This document shows positions 1-9,900 of a stretch of DNA of 64,000 nt, one piece after another. The notes beneath the pieces are model-generated. The model did no database searches, was not told the DNA's origin, and worked only from the letters and a program-made list of their open reading frames with translations. This DNA comes from Panagrolaimus kolymaensis. Its lineage: Eukaryota > Nematoda > Chromadorea > Rhabditida > Panagrolaimidae. Every line of letters starts with the position of its first letter. Positions within the stretch are counted from its first letter, which is position 1. A program made the translations under genes and the position numbers. The stretch is taken from contig JAJQJQ010000046.1 in NCBI GenBank assembly GCA_028622995.1, positions 620,001-684,000 on the forward strand, read 5' to 3'.

Positions 1-121
1 GTGCACAAAATATAAAACACAAATAAAAAAAGTTAAGCAAAGCTATGAATCATTTTTAAAGAAAGTTTTAGCGCTTTTTAAATTGCAAATTAATCAAACT
101 TAAAGCAAGAAAAAGCTTTTT

Positions 122-866
122 TTAGACAGCGGAAGGTTTACGACTTTTAAGATATTTTTGAAGTTGTGGAACCGCATAGACTTTTTTTTGATGTTCAATC
201 ATGTGTGGATATCGTGAAGCAAATTCAGAATCGAGACCTTTGATGGTTTCTGTGCTTTCAGCGAGAATGAAATCGCCCCATGTTAGTCCACTATTAGCGA
301 GGAAGCCAGAAGAGGATTTGGAAAGAATATCTCCAAGTCGACCAAATACTTTATCTGCAGCAGGTTGATAAGTATTTTTGTATAAATCATCTTTGTCGCC
401 TTCTTTACGACCAAGTGCAACATAGAAGTATGGACGAATATCAACCATGAAATCTTTATAATATTCAATGGCTGATTCCATTTGAGCATTATCCCAATCA
501 TCTTTGGAAATCAGACCAAATTGTTTAGCGAGATAACGGAAAATGGCGCCGGATTCAGGAAGTTGCTTTCCATCAACTTCAAGAAGAGGAAGTTTGCCTG
601 TGGGAGTTGCTAAAAAAAGTTATATGGGATAAAAATTGTCAAATAATTTTGATGGTTTTTTTAATTTTAAAATTTGCTCATTTTTTAATGTGAAAACTTT
701 TTTCTCAAACAAAAAATTTGAAAAGTTTCTTACTTGGTTTAATTTTAGCCCAATCATCTTGACTAATTCGGCTATCTTCAAATGGAATATTAGCATAATT
801 AAAAATCAATCGGCCAGTTTCTCCCAATCCACGGATATCAAAATAATACAATTTGTATTGAACCAT
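122..866 (-). CDS. Glutathione S-transferase, sigma-like (nematode GST), 206 aa
   Basis: Two exons: 866-734 and 609-122, joined across a 124-bp intron (GTAAG...TTTAG); the frame is continuous and gives 206 residues, the usual length for nematode sigma-type GSTs. The N-terminus MVQYKLYYFDIRGLGE carries the conserved Tyr of the thioredoxin-fold glutathione site; the LPLLEVDG stretch with its cis-Pro and the ESGAIFRYLA helix follow at the start of exon 2. The rest is the all-helical C-terminal domain. Known role of the family: conjugation of glutathione to electrophiles and, for sigma enzymes, prostaglandin-type isomerisation, in the cytosol. The start is chosen at the Met before VQYKLYYF; an in-frame Met 14 codons upstream (MKGLFHF) is unlikely because sigma GSTs start at the thioredoxin fold. 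A minus-strand TATA box lies about 110 bp upstream. No defect seen. Confidence 0.95.
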
Positions 867-1572
867 TTTTAACGTTGAGTATTGACTAAAATGGAATAAA
901 CCTTTCACAAAAAAATAAATAAGAAGACGTAGAAAAAAGGGTGACTTTGAAAACAGAGACTCAGCGAAGCCTCCTTTTTATACTCATTTTTTTCATGTGT
1001 GTCCACGCGTGTCTCCAGCATGTCTTTCGCGTGTTTGTGCTTCTTTTGTGCTAACATGCACAAAATATAATTTGGGTTTAGAGGAGTGAAAAAAAAAGTA
1101 AAAAAAGAAACGCTGTAAACAGAGGTCATCTAGAAACTACAACTTTAACATCGAAAAAATAAAATAAAAATATTATTAGTCAGCAAAAAAGGTACAATTT
1201 TATAAAAAGAAAGCATCTTAAAAAATTTATATTTTTGATTTAACACAATACCTTTTTGTAATACTTTTTTAATTAACTTTTCGATTTTCCTCGAACAAAC
1301 AAAATACTTATAATTCGGAAGGAGTGAACTAAACTCTAACAAGAAACTATGTAATCATATTTTTAGATTATTATTCTTCGACAAAATCGGTATCATCAAA
1401 GTTTGCTGCAATCAATACATGTGTTATTACCATAATCAAACTAATAAGCTAAAACTCCTACCATCTTTACCACATATGTATGCTCAATCCAACAATGAAA
1501 TATTTTAAAAATCTTTTTATTTATAAATACCAGTTTAAAATAAAATTAAAACACATACAAAAGAAAATAAAA
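867..1572. other. Intergenic, GST upstream region
   Basis: About 700 bp between the GST start and the 3' end of the next minus-strand gene. Short open frames here are AT-rich and lack family features. Apart from the TATA box I see nothing definable. Confidence 0.4.
975..982 (-). promoter_or_regulatory. TATA box of the GST gene
   Basis: On the minus strand the sequence reads TATAAAAAGG, about 110 bp upstream of the GST start codon. Position and sequence fit a core promoter, but no transcription start is known. Confidence 0.45.
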
Positions 1573-3587
1573 TTATTCGACTTTGATTTCATCATCGTCT
1601 GGCTTGTTTTTATGTTTCTTATCCTTCTTGGATTCTTGTTTCTTATCCTTCTTATCTCTCTTGGATTCATTTTTCTTATCCTTCTTGGATTCATGCTTCT
1701 TATCCTTCTTGGATTCATGCTTCTTATCTTCTTTGGAGCCAACCTTGACTTTTTCCTTCTTGGATCCATTCTTGTTTTCAGTCTTAGAATTATTCTTGTT
1801 ATCCTTCTTGGAATTTTCATTAGGCTTCTTGGAATGGGTTTCCATGCTCTTGTTTGTTGTTGGATCAGTTTCATCCTTCTTTTGAGGCTTTCGATGTTTA
1901 CCATGACGACGAGCAGCTTTCTTTTCACGATGTTTACGTTGACGCTTGCGTTGTTGGAAGATGCAAAGACTAAAGATTGCCAAAGTAACCAAGATGATGA
2001 GGAATTCAAAACCCAAAAGAACATAAAGAACAATCAGGGTGGTATGAAGCCTAAAAAATTTGAGTCATTAAAAAACGAAAAATCACAAAAGCAAAAGATT
2101 CTTTTCAAGGATTAACATACCCTCCTTGGCGTTCAAGACATTTGGTATAGGTCTCGTTATTTTCTACATATTTACAATCAACAGTAGTTGCTACAGTATC
2201 ATGAAGAGTTGGATCAGAAATTGTTCTAAACTTCCAAATAGTTACAGTATCATTATTAATACGTTTTCCTTTGGTTGGCGATGGTTCACAACCGACAGCA
2301 ACGACATCCTTATTAAAGATAATGTCCAAACCGTTTTCCAATTCAGAATGAACTTCAAAAAAGAGCTTTGAAGGTTCATCAACATTAATATCATCGAGAA
2401 AACCAAAATGGAAAGTCCTTGGATTGATTTTAGCAACAAATGTTTGAGGTGATAAGAAGTTAAGGCTTAGAATTGTGCGAGCATTCAATCCATAGATCTT
2501 TTCTTTAGCAACAGGTGTTTGGTCAGTAAAACCGCTGATATCATGCAATGCAGTTGCCAAATATTCGATTTCAGAGTAAGGATCACCAGGAACGGTTGAA
2601 ACCTAAAAAATTATGTAAAGTAAAAGAGTTAAAAAATTGAAGTTTTTATAAGTTTGTTCCAATCAGTGTTTTCCACGATTTCAAAATATTTTTTATGATA
2701 ATTTAACAAACTTACTTTTACGTTTGGATTGTACCGAATAACAAAAGAATCACGAGGAGCTTTCTTTGCTAATTCATAATTGACAGGAGCAAAAGAAAGT
2801 TTGGTTAAACTTTTAAAAACAGGAGGAGCCTTAGAAAAATCTGGATGAGAGCTAAGTGGCATATAATCAAATTGAACGATGAATGAAGAAGGAGTGAAGA
2901 CGGTTTTGTAATCGAATACAATTTGATTACGTAATAATGCTAACCAAGATTTCTTCGACTTTGCAGAATCACATCGAACAACCATATGAAGAATATTAAC
3001 ATCAAAGCCAACTTGGAGATGATCAGGATCAAATTTGCAGCGAGTTTTTGATAAAATATAGCTATAGTCAATGATTTCAAGCTCATCATTGATATCCATT
3101 GCCGGTTTTCCCATTAGATCATCAAAAAGAGCAATGCCAAAGACCTTAAGAGTATATTGTTTGTCAGGAATAAATACCATGACATGAGTAATTGGAGCAC
3201 CATCCTTTCTAACAACGACCATTTGAGCTTTTTCACATGGTTTGCTTCTAAAAAGATAAACAAGTGAATGGTTTAGGTATTAGTACATAGAGAATGTATC
3301 ACAAAGGAATACACACATGCGAAGGAATATAAAAGCAAAAGCAATGGAAAAGCATAAGATCAATATAAAATATAGTTCAAAACAGAAGGAAAAGAAACTT
3401 ACGTTGAAACAGGTAATTGATTAACCTTTGTTTGAAGTTCAATGTCATTTTTAGCAAGAACAAATTTGCAATCATTGGTTAAAGCAAAATATCTTTCAGG
3501 AGGAGTACCAGATTCAAACGTTACACCAAGAACATTTGTATCCATCACAAAAAGGAATAAGAGCCCAAGAAGCCATAAGCGACGCAT
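1573..3587 (-). CDS. Secretory-pathway single-pass membrane protein with Lys-rich cytoplasmic tail, 558 aa
   Basis: Four exons: 3587-3403, 3247-2716, 2602-2121 and 2050-1573. Phases agree at every junction and give 558 residues. Residues 1-22 are a signal peptide (MRRLWLLGLLFLFVMDTNVLG). A long ectodomain of about 380 residues follows, then one transmembrane segment at about 402-425 (LIVLYVLLGFEFLIILVTLA and following residues), then a tail of about 130 residues that is almost entirely K/E/S/D/N and built on repeats of a KKDKKHESK-like unit. The topology is therefore type I, with a very basic cytoplasmic tail. I do not recognise the ectodomain; it looks like a nematode-restricted family with a beta-rich extracellular part. 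The Lys-rich tail also produces long open frames on the opposite strand, which are shadows. The function is unknown. Confidence 0.8.
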
Positions 3588-4413
3588 CTTTGATTGAGTT
3601 GAAGAAGATTTGATTGATATCCAAGAAAACGACGAAACAGCTTGATGAAAGGACGAAATGATTTGATGAAATGAGATGGCGAGAATTGTGAAAGCATCTT
3701 AGAAAATAAGAATGAATGAAAATTCAATCGTATGCAAATTTTAAATGCTGCAAGTTTACGTCGTTTTGGAGAAGAAAAAAAAAGAAAGATGTTTTTTTTT
3801 CCTTTGATTTTCTATCAAACAACCAAAAAAGGGAAAGGAAAAGGAAGATACTGTATTTATTGTCCGTGGCACGATATCGCCGCCAATTTTACTCATTTTT
3901 GCGCATTTTTGAACTAACTCTGAATTTCATTGTCCGATAAACAGCTTTATTCATCTTTCAATTTATGTTCGCAATACTTTTTTTGCTTTTGTATCCTTTT
4001 TCAAGTGTAAGAAAAAAGGTTATAATAATAGAAATGGTTTTAGGGTTTAGATGTGATAACTATATTGGAATAAAGTAGTTTTTAGGTTGGTTAAAGGTTT
4101 AGCAAATTTGAACAAAGATTTTGGTATTCGAAAAGTTTTAAAGGTTGTTACATAGGTGTCAAGTGCATGAATAATAATAATTATTTATGAAAAGCTAAAA
4201 ATTTTGATGATTTTAAACATTTTTATTCTTTGGTCCCATAAAAAATACCTTTTTTTTCATTGATTAGCACAAGCAACATACATCCTTCATTTACTTTTTT
4301 GCTTTGTTTTTTTGTTGATGATAACAGAGATGTTGTTTGAAGCAATAAAAGAGTTTTTGCTTTGAAAAAAGCTTTTCTTCTATTTTATTGTTTCTTACTT
4401 GCTTTTGCAAAAA
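3588..4413. other. Divergent intergenic region
   Basis: About 825 bp separate the divergently oriented membrane-protein gene and the first lipase. Two overlapping open frames at 3716-3940 are AT-rich and lack recognisable features. No promoter motif stands out beyond an AATAAAAG stretch near 4345, upstream of the lipase. Confidence 0.35.
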
Positions 4414-5390
4414 ATGGTGTCAAAATCATTTTTAGCGGTTCTGATTTTTTGTATTTTTCATTTTTTAAATGCTGCTGTACCATATAATGATACATTGGCA
4501 AGGACAATATTATACCCCATGGCTGTTACAGCTTTTTCTTCTGTTCCACAAAAATGCATTGCTGATACAATTAGTGACGGTCAAGTAAGTGGGTTGGGAG
4601 CTAAAATATTTTTTAATCAAAGCCCATTTTTCAGTTAATTGGTCAATATACTGTAATATGTGATGATACAGGAAATAATGATACTTGTTCTGGATTTCTT
4701 GCATCATCAGCTTCGAATAAAGCCATCATTATGTCATTTCGAGGAACTTCAGGCCACGGTGAATTGCCAGCCGAATTCATTGATACTGTCACTCAAGCTC
4801 CAGTGGATTTTATTGGTGGTGGAAAAGCGAATCCATATTTTTCTAATGCTTTCAATAAAATATGGATTAGTGGAATGAAGGATGCATTTTTGACTTTTAA
4901 AAATCGACACACCGATTATTCTCTTTGGGTTACCGGACACTCGCTTGGTGCTGCCATGGCTTCAATTGCTGGAGGAACTATCAGTAAATTGAATTATTTT
5001 CCACCTAATAAAATTATATTATACACATTTGGTGAACCAAGAGTTGGAAATAAAGATTATGCTTCAGCAATCGATTCATTACTTCCTATTGTTTATCGCG
5101 TTATTCATGCTCATGATATGGTTCCGCATTTACCTTTGAAAGGAATGTTAGGGTATTATCATCATAAAAATGAAATTTGGTATAATAATGATATGAAACG
5201 AGGTGATACTTATGTTGAATGTGATGAAGATGAAGGGTCAACTTGTAGTAATAGTGAAAAGGAATTGATTTGGGCGGTATAAAATTTTCTTTATAAAAGC
5301 GTAAACAAGCAAAAAACATTTTTTTAGGATCATGACATTTACTTCGGCGCAAACATTAAATTTGCGTTAAATGGATGCATCAAGCTTTAA
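4414..5390 (+). CDS. Secreted class 3 (fungal-type) lipase, 291 aa
   Basis: Three exons: 4414-4584, 4635-5276 and 5328-5390, all in phase 0, giving 291 residues. A signal peptide covers about residues 1-20 (MVSKSFLAVLIFCIFHFLNA). The alpha/beta-hydrolase nucleophile elbow GHSLG has its Ser near residue 160. The catalytic Asp is expected in YRVIHAHDMVP (about 218) and the His in the Y-H-H motif of GYYHHKNEIWY (about 234). FRGTS (exon 2) is the family's oxyanion-hole region. It is predicted to hydrolyse acylglycerols or phospholipids outside the cell, probably in the gut lumen. The start is the first ATG that gives a signal peptide. This is the most divergent of three tandem lipases, and its short last exon (20 codons) is fused into exon 2 in the two downstream genes. 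Confidence 0.93.
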
Positions 5391-5801
5391 AAAATTAACC
5401 TGAAACTTGTTCAACAACATCATGAGTTGTCAGTATAATAAAAATTTTGTAAATAATAATAACTGGAAATTATAATAATAAAGATATCTGCAATTTTTTA
5501 AAATTCAATGCAAAAAATAGAACGGTTGACAAAAGATAAATAATGTTCAACTTCAGAGTTTGAAAAAAAATTTACATTCAAAGCAAAAAAAGATAATACT
5601 GTAGTTATTTGGTTTTAAAATCTCAAAACGCTATGATTATTGTTGCATTTAGCAACTTTATGTTTTATCTTCCTACCAAAACTTATACAGTTTTTACAAC
5701 ACTAAAGTCCAAAGTCAAGCGGCGCTTCCGTTATTTTATTATTTTTCTAAACCCCCAACAAAAATATGGAATGTGTGTTTTAATGACGATTGTCGTCAGC
5801 T
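5391..5801. other. Intergenic between lipase genes
   Basis: No gene is visible. The distal part is AT-rich. Similarity to the region upstream of the third lipase begins near 5768 and leads into the promoter elements listed separately. Confidence 0.4.
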
Positions 5802-5832
5802 TCTTATCATGCCGGGTCTATCAAATATAAAA
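5802..5832 (+). promoter_or_regulatory. GATA site plus TATA box upstream of lipase 2
   Basis: TCTTATCA (reverse complement TGATAAGA, a GATA-factor consensus) at 5802-5809 is followed by TATAAAA at 5826-5832, about 72 bp before the start codon. The same order occurs upstream of lipase 3. In nematodes ELT-2-type GATA factors drive intestinal genes through this motif; that this applies here is inference. Confidence 0.5.
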
Positions 5833-5903
5833 GTACTTTCTTGAAAGTTCACTAAAATCAAAACAAATTACTTTTTTGTGAACAACAGGCGAGTAAAAAA
5901 AAT

Positions 5904-6825
5904 ATGTTATTGAAAAGCTTGATTTTGTTGATTTCTATAAGTTTTGGAAATTGCGTTTATAATGAAAGTCTAGCTCGAAATTATATTTGGCCCATTACCG
6001 TTGATGCATATAATCATGGAGTTGAAAAATGTATTAGCAATACTTTGGGAAATGATTATGAAGTAAGTTTTTGAAGTTAAACTTAACAGAGAATTATCGT
6101 CATTGTTTCAGTTTGGAGTCCAAACTACAGTGAAATGTGATACCATCAGCTCCAAAGATTCATGTTCCGGCTATGTCGTTGCTATTCATTCCTTAAAATT
6201 GGTTGCCATTGTTTATCGTGGTTCAATAAGTGATCAAGAAGTTCAAGCTGAAACAAATTACACTTTAACGCATCCATTGATTCCATTTGTTGGTGATGGA
6301 AATGTTAATGGATATTTTTATAACGGATACAATCTTTTATGGAATGCAGGAATGAAAGATGCTTATTTGAAACTCAAAAATAAATATCCAACTTATAATA
6401 CCATTGTCGCAGGACATTCTCTTGGTGCAGCTCTTGCATCGATCAATGCAGCTAGTCTCTCTGCCACCAAAGTTGTTCCAAAAGACAGATTATTTCTTTA
6501 CACATATGGTCAACCTCGAGTCGGAGATAAAGCTTTTGCTGATAATTATCCAAAACTTGTCCCAGAGGCTTATCGAATCGTTCATCATTGGGATATTGTA
6601 CCACATATGCCTGATAAAGGTTTGAAGGATTACACTCATCATCAATCGGAAGTTTGGTACAATAATAACATGGCAAAAGGAGATCCATATATTCTTTGCG
6701 CTGAAGAAGAAAGTCCCAAATGCAGCGATAGTGTTTTAAATCCAACATGGAGTGATCATGGTGAATATTTTGGTGTTAGAAATTATTTAGGTAATCATGA
6801 ATGTGTACCAGCAGGAAAACCATAA
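5904..6825 (+). CDS. Secreted class 3 lipase, 290 aa (duplicate pair member)
   Basis: Two exons, 5904-6062 and 6112-6825, joined in phase 0, give 290 residues. The signal peptide is MLLKSLILLISISFGNC-like (about 17 residues). The catalytic nucleophile is in AGHSLGAALAS, the oxyanion region is YRGS, the acidic residue is in RIVHHWDIVPHMP and the His in DYTHHQSEVWY. The C-terminus SDHGEYFGVRNYLGNHECVP is shared with the next gene. The protein is very similar to lipase 3 along its full length (most motifs identical), so the two arose by recent tandem duplication. A Met at 6103, within the intron, is not the start because the upstream exon supplies the secretion signal and matches lipase 3 exactly in length (53 codons). 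Confidence 0.94.
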
Positions 6826-7024
6826 ATTTTATGTTTCTTGTTTTTTTTTTGTATTAAATAAATTTTAATAAACTTGTAATTTGTAAATTTTTTTGATCAA
6901 CAAAAAATTAAAACATTAGGTTAAAGTAAATCTTTGGTAAGAAGCAAAGAATTTTTGGTGGATAAGTTTATGCAAACTTCTAGTTTTTGGAATTTGTGTT
7001 TTGATGAGAATTGGTAGCTTCCAT

Positions 7025-7053
7025 CTTATCTTTTTTTTATTTCAATATAAAAA
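7025..7053 (+). promoter_or_regulatory. GATA site plus TATA box upstream of lipase 3
   Basis: CTTATC (reverse complement GATAAG) at 7025-7030 and TATAAAAA at 7046-7053, about 60 bp before the start codon, in the same arrangement as upstream of lipase 2. The region further upstream (6990-7025) also resembles that of lipase 2. Confidence 0.5.
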
Positions 7054-7108
7054 GCTATCAAAGTAAATTTGTCTCAACTTTCTTTGCTTCCTGAGACTCC
7101 AAAAAAAT

Positions 7109-8034
7109 ATGTTATTGAGAAGTTTAATTTTATTGGTTGCTGTAAGTTTTGGAAATTGTGCTTATAATGAAAGTCTAGCTCGTAATTTTATTTGGCCATT
7201 GACAGTGGATGCTTATAATCATGGAGTAGAAAAATGTATTAACAAAACTTTGGGAAATGATTATGAAGTAAGTTTTTGCCGACTTTCTTCATCTAAACCC
7301 AAAAAATGAATATATTTAAGTTTGGTGCTCAAATCACAGTAAAATGCGATAATGTTAGTAATCGAGATTCATGTTCCGGTTATGTTGTGGCTGTGCACGC
7401 TCTCAAAGCTGTTGCAATTGTATTTCGCGGCTCAATAAGTACAGATGAAGTAGTACAAGAAATAAATTTTACTCTTTCACATCCAATGCAGCCTTTTATT
7501 AGTGGTGGAAATGTAAACGGATATTTTTATAATGGTTATAGCTTGCTTTGGAATGCTGGAATGAAAGATGCGTTTTTGAAACTTAAAAACAAATATCCAT
7601 CTTATAATACCATTGTTGCTGGTCATTCTCTTGGAGCTGCGATAGCTTCTGTAACCGCTGCAAGTCTATCAGCCACGAAAATAGTTTCCAAAGATCGCCT
7701 CCATCTTTACACTTTTGGTCAACCACGAGTTGGAGACAAAGCATTTGCTGATGCTTATCCAACTTTTGTTCCCGAAGCATACAGAATCGTACATCATTGG
7801 GATATTGTTCCTCATATACCATTGCCAGGAATTATGGGATATACTCATCACATTTCCGAAGTTTGGTATAACAACAATATGGCTAAAGGTGATCCATATG
7901 TAATTTGTAATCAAGAAGAAAGTTTACGATGCAGTGATAGCGTCCTTCTTCCTATTGTAAGTGATCATGGCGAATATTTTGGAGTTAGAAATTATTTGGG
8001 CAATCATGAATGTGTACCATCTGGAAAACCTTAA
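7109..8034 (+). CDS. Secreted class 3 lipase, 290 aa (duplicate pair member)
   Basis: Two exons, 7109-7267 and 7321-8034, with exon lengths identical to lipase 2 (159 and 714 nt). The signal peptide is MLLRSLILLVAVSFGNC. Catalytic motifs are FRGS, AGHSLGAAIAS, RIVHHWDIVPHIP and YTHHISEVWY. Four conserved Cys in the mature part probably form disulfides. It is predicted to be an extracellular acyl hydrolase. It lies 283 bp downstream of lipase 2 with its own TATA/GATA promoter module, so it is likely transcribed independently rather than in an operon. A second ATG inside the intron at 7306 is a false start. Confidence 0.94.
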
Positions 8035-8769
8035 TTTGAACTAATTTGAAATAAATAAATAAAGTCATTGTCTAAATATTTGTTTGTTTTCATTTATAAA
8101 ATAAAATTCATATTTTCTCGAAGTCTTGCTATCGAGTGGTCAACTTCCCGAAATCAAAGCACATTGAAATTTTGAAAAAAGTTTTTTGATTTTTTATCCA
8201 TGTTTGTGTTTTTTTAGTAGCCATGTTGTAGGAAGATTATCCTTTGACTAATCAGGTGAAAACAACATTCACTTATGAAAAACAATTAAACAACGACTTC
8301 GTGAAAACTTAAAATTTTCGAAAAAAATTAAGAATTTTCAAAGTAAAATTTTTGCTATTTCAGTTTTTATTAATTAAATTATACCGAAAAATAAAAATAA
8401 TTGGAAGGAAAAACAAGGGAACTATATTAAATTGAAGCTTTTTTACTTTTTGTTTATTGACCAAAAGGATAAACATAAAACAGTCATGTTTATTCCTTTT
8501 CTATATCCCTGAGGAAAGAGGATTTGTCTGTTTCTGTAACAAAATATTTGTCTGACAAAAATATGAGTTATTTTATTTCTCTTTTCTAAAACAATGAATC
8601 GAAAATATGTTTTTTTAAATAAATGTTTAAAAATTAAAAAACATATTTTCGAGAAAAAAAGTATTTTTGAAGTTTTAAAAAGGTATAAAAGTTAAAACTT
8701 TTTTATAATTTTCATCAATCCATTGTGATTTGAAATATTAGAAAAAAGTGTTTAATAAAAAATAATAAA
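8035..8769. other. Intergenic with TATA box for the TIL gene
   Basis: About 735 AT-rich bp. TATAAAA at 8684-8690 lies about 80 bp before the next start codon and is a plausible core promoter. Nothing else is definable. Confidence 0.35.
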
Positions 8770-9307
8770 ATGATGAAACTTAACTTTGCTGCCATTGTTG
8801 CTTCTTTGATTGCTATTCTTTCTACGAGTAAGTCTTTACCAATGCCATTCAAATGGCCTTATTAAAATCCCTTTATTTTAGCTAATGCCCAACTTGTTGG
8901 AGTATCAGGTCAACTTGGAACCATACCTGGTCAAGTTGGTTATCAAGGACAGCTAGGAGTTGGACAAATTGGTGGCGCTTTACCTGGGCAAGTTGGTGTT
9001 GGCTTACCTGGTCAATTAGGAGGAATTGGAAATGTTGGTTATCCAGGACAATTTGGAGCTGGCAATGGAATTGCAGGAGTTCCAAGAACTTGTGGATTAA
9101 ATGAACTTTGGCAAGATTGTGGTACAGCTTGCCCTCCAACTTGCACAAATAAACTTGTAAGTTTCTATCCCTAAAACTTTTATACAAAATGATTTGACAA
9201 TTTTATTTTAGCTCGCTTGTACCCAACCTTGCGTCGCTGGATGCCAATGTAATCTTGGTTTTGTTCGGAACTTAAATAATCAATGCGTTTCCGTTCTTTC
9301 TTGTTAG
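8770..9307 (+). CDS. Secreted Gly/Gln-repeat protein with C-terminal TIL (trypsin inhibitor-like) domain, 142 aa
   Basis: Three exons: 8770-8827, 8882-9156 and 9212-9307. Exon 1 is almost entirely signal peptide (MMKLNFAAIVASLIAILST). Residues of about 25-80 form a low-complexity region built on GQLG/GQVG-type units (PGQVG, GQLGVGQIGG, LPGQLGG). The C-terminal part (about 87-142) has ten Cys in the TIL pattern, beginning TCGLNELWQDCGTACPPTC and ending CQCNLGFVRNLNNQCVSVLSC. TIL domains in nematodes inhibit serine proteases or sit in cuticle and eggshell proteins. The repeat region suggests a structural or matrix tether; that is inference. The gene was found by joining exons, as no single exon is long. 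Start: the first of two adjacent ATGs. Confidence 0.85.
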
Positions 9308-9900
9308 TTAACAATAAAAAAAACTTGTGTAAAAAATTAATTTGCTCATGGATGTACATATTTTTTGGCTTTTAAATGATTTTATCTAATACCTATAAAT
9401 TTAAAAAATGAAAAAATAAAATTTCGGAAAACGAATCAAACATTTAACAAACAAGAAGAATTAACAAAATTATTTTTAATATTGCTTTCAAATGTTTATA
9501 AAGTTTTTAACAAACAAAATAAAAAGTAAATAAAATTATAACAATATGAATCTTTTTACTTTTCATATTGGTAGCTTCTGTATGTGTAGGCACGCGTGAC
9601 ACTATAGAAGGTTTAAAAAGTTTTGCCAAGTACATAGAAAAAAACTTATGTTTAGCTTTTCCATCAAAAGATTTTAAAACTCTAAGCTTCTTTTTTTTAA
9701 TATCCGGGATAAAAAGCAATGGAAGAGACACACGGCTGTTTTTGCTTCGATCATCATTCATTTTTATTTTATCGGGTCAAAAATCGATTATAAAATAGCA
9801 ACGTTCTGTTTTTTCTTTCTTCGATTGAAAGTTTAAAAAATTTATTTTCTATTTTTCTAAGCTGTTTGTTTTCAAATTTTTTGATGTCCTGGTTTAAAAA
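9308..9900. other. Intergenic, no gene seen
   Basis: About 590 bp. Two overlapping opposite-strand open frames at 9507-9798 lack signal peptides or motifs and are probably chance. Confidence 0.35.

Noticed and set aside
1480..2115. Long plus-strand hydrophobic open frames (up to 211 codons)
   Set aside because: Antisense of the Lys-rich tail exon; AAG/AAA repeats read as CTT/TTT give artificial Leu/Phe runs.
3716..3940. Small plus-strand gene
   Set aside because: Two overlapping AT-rich frames, no signal peptide, no splice partner; likely promoter DNA.
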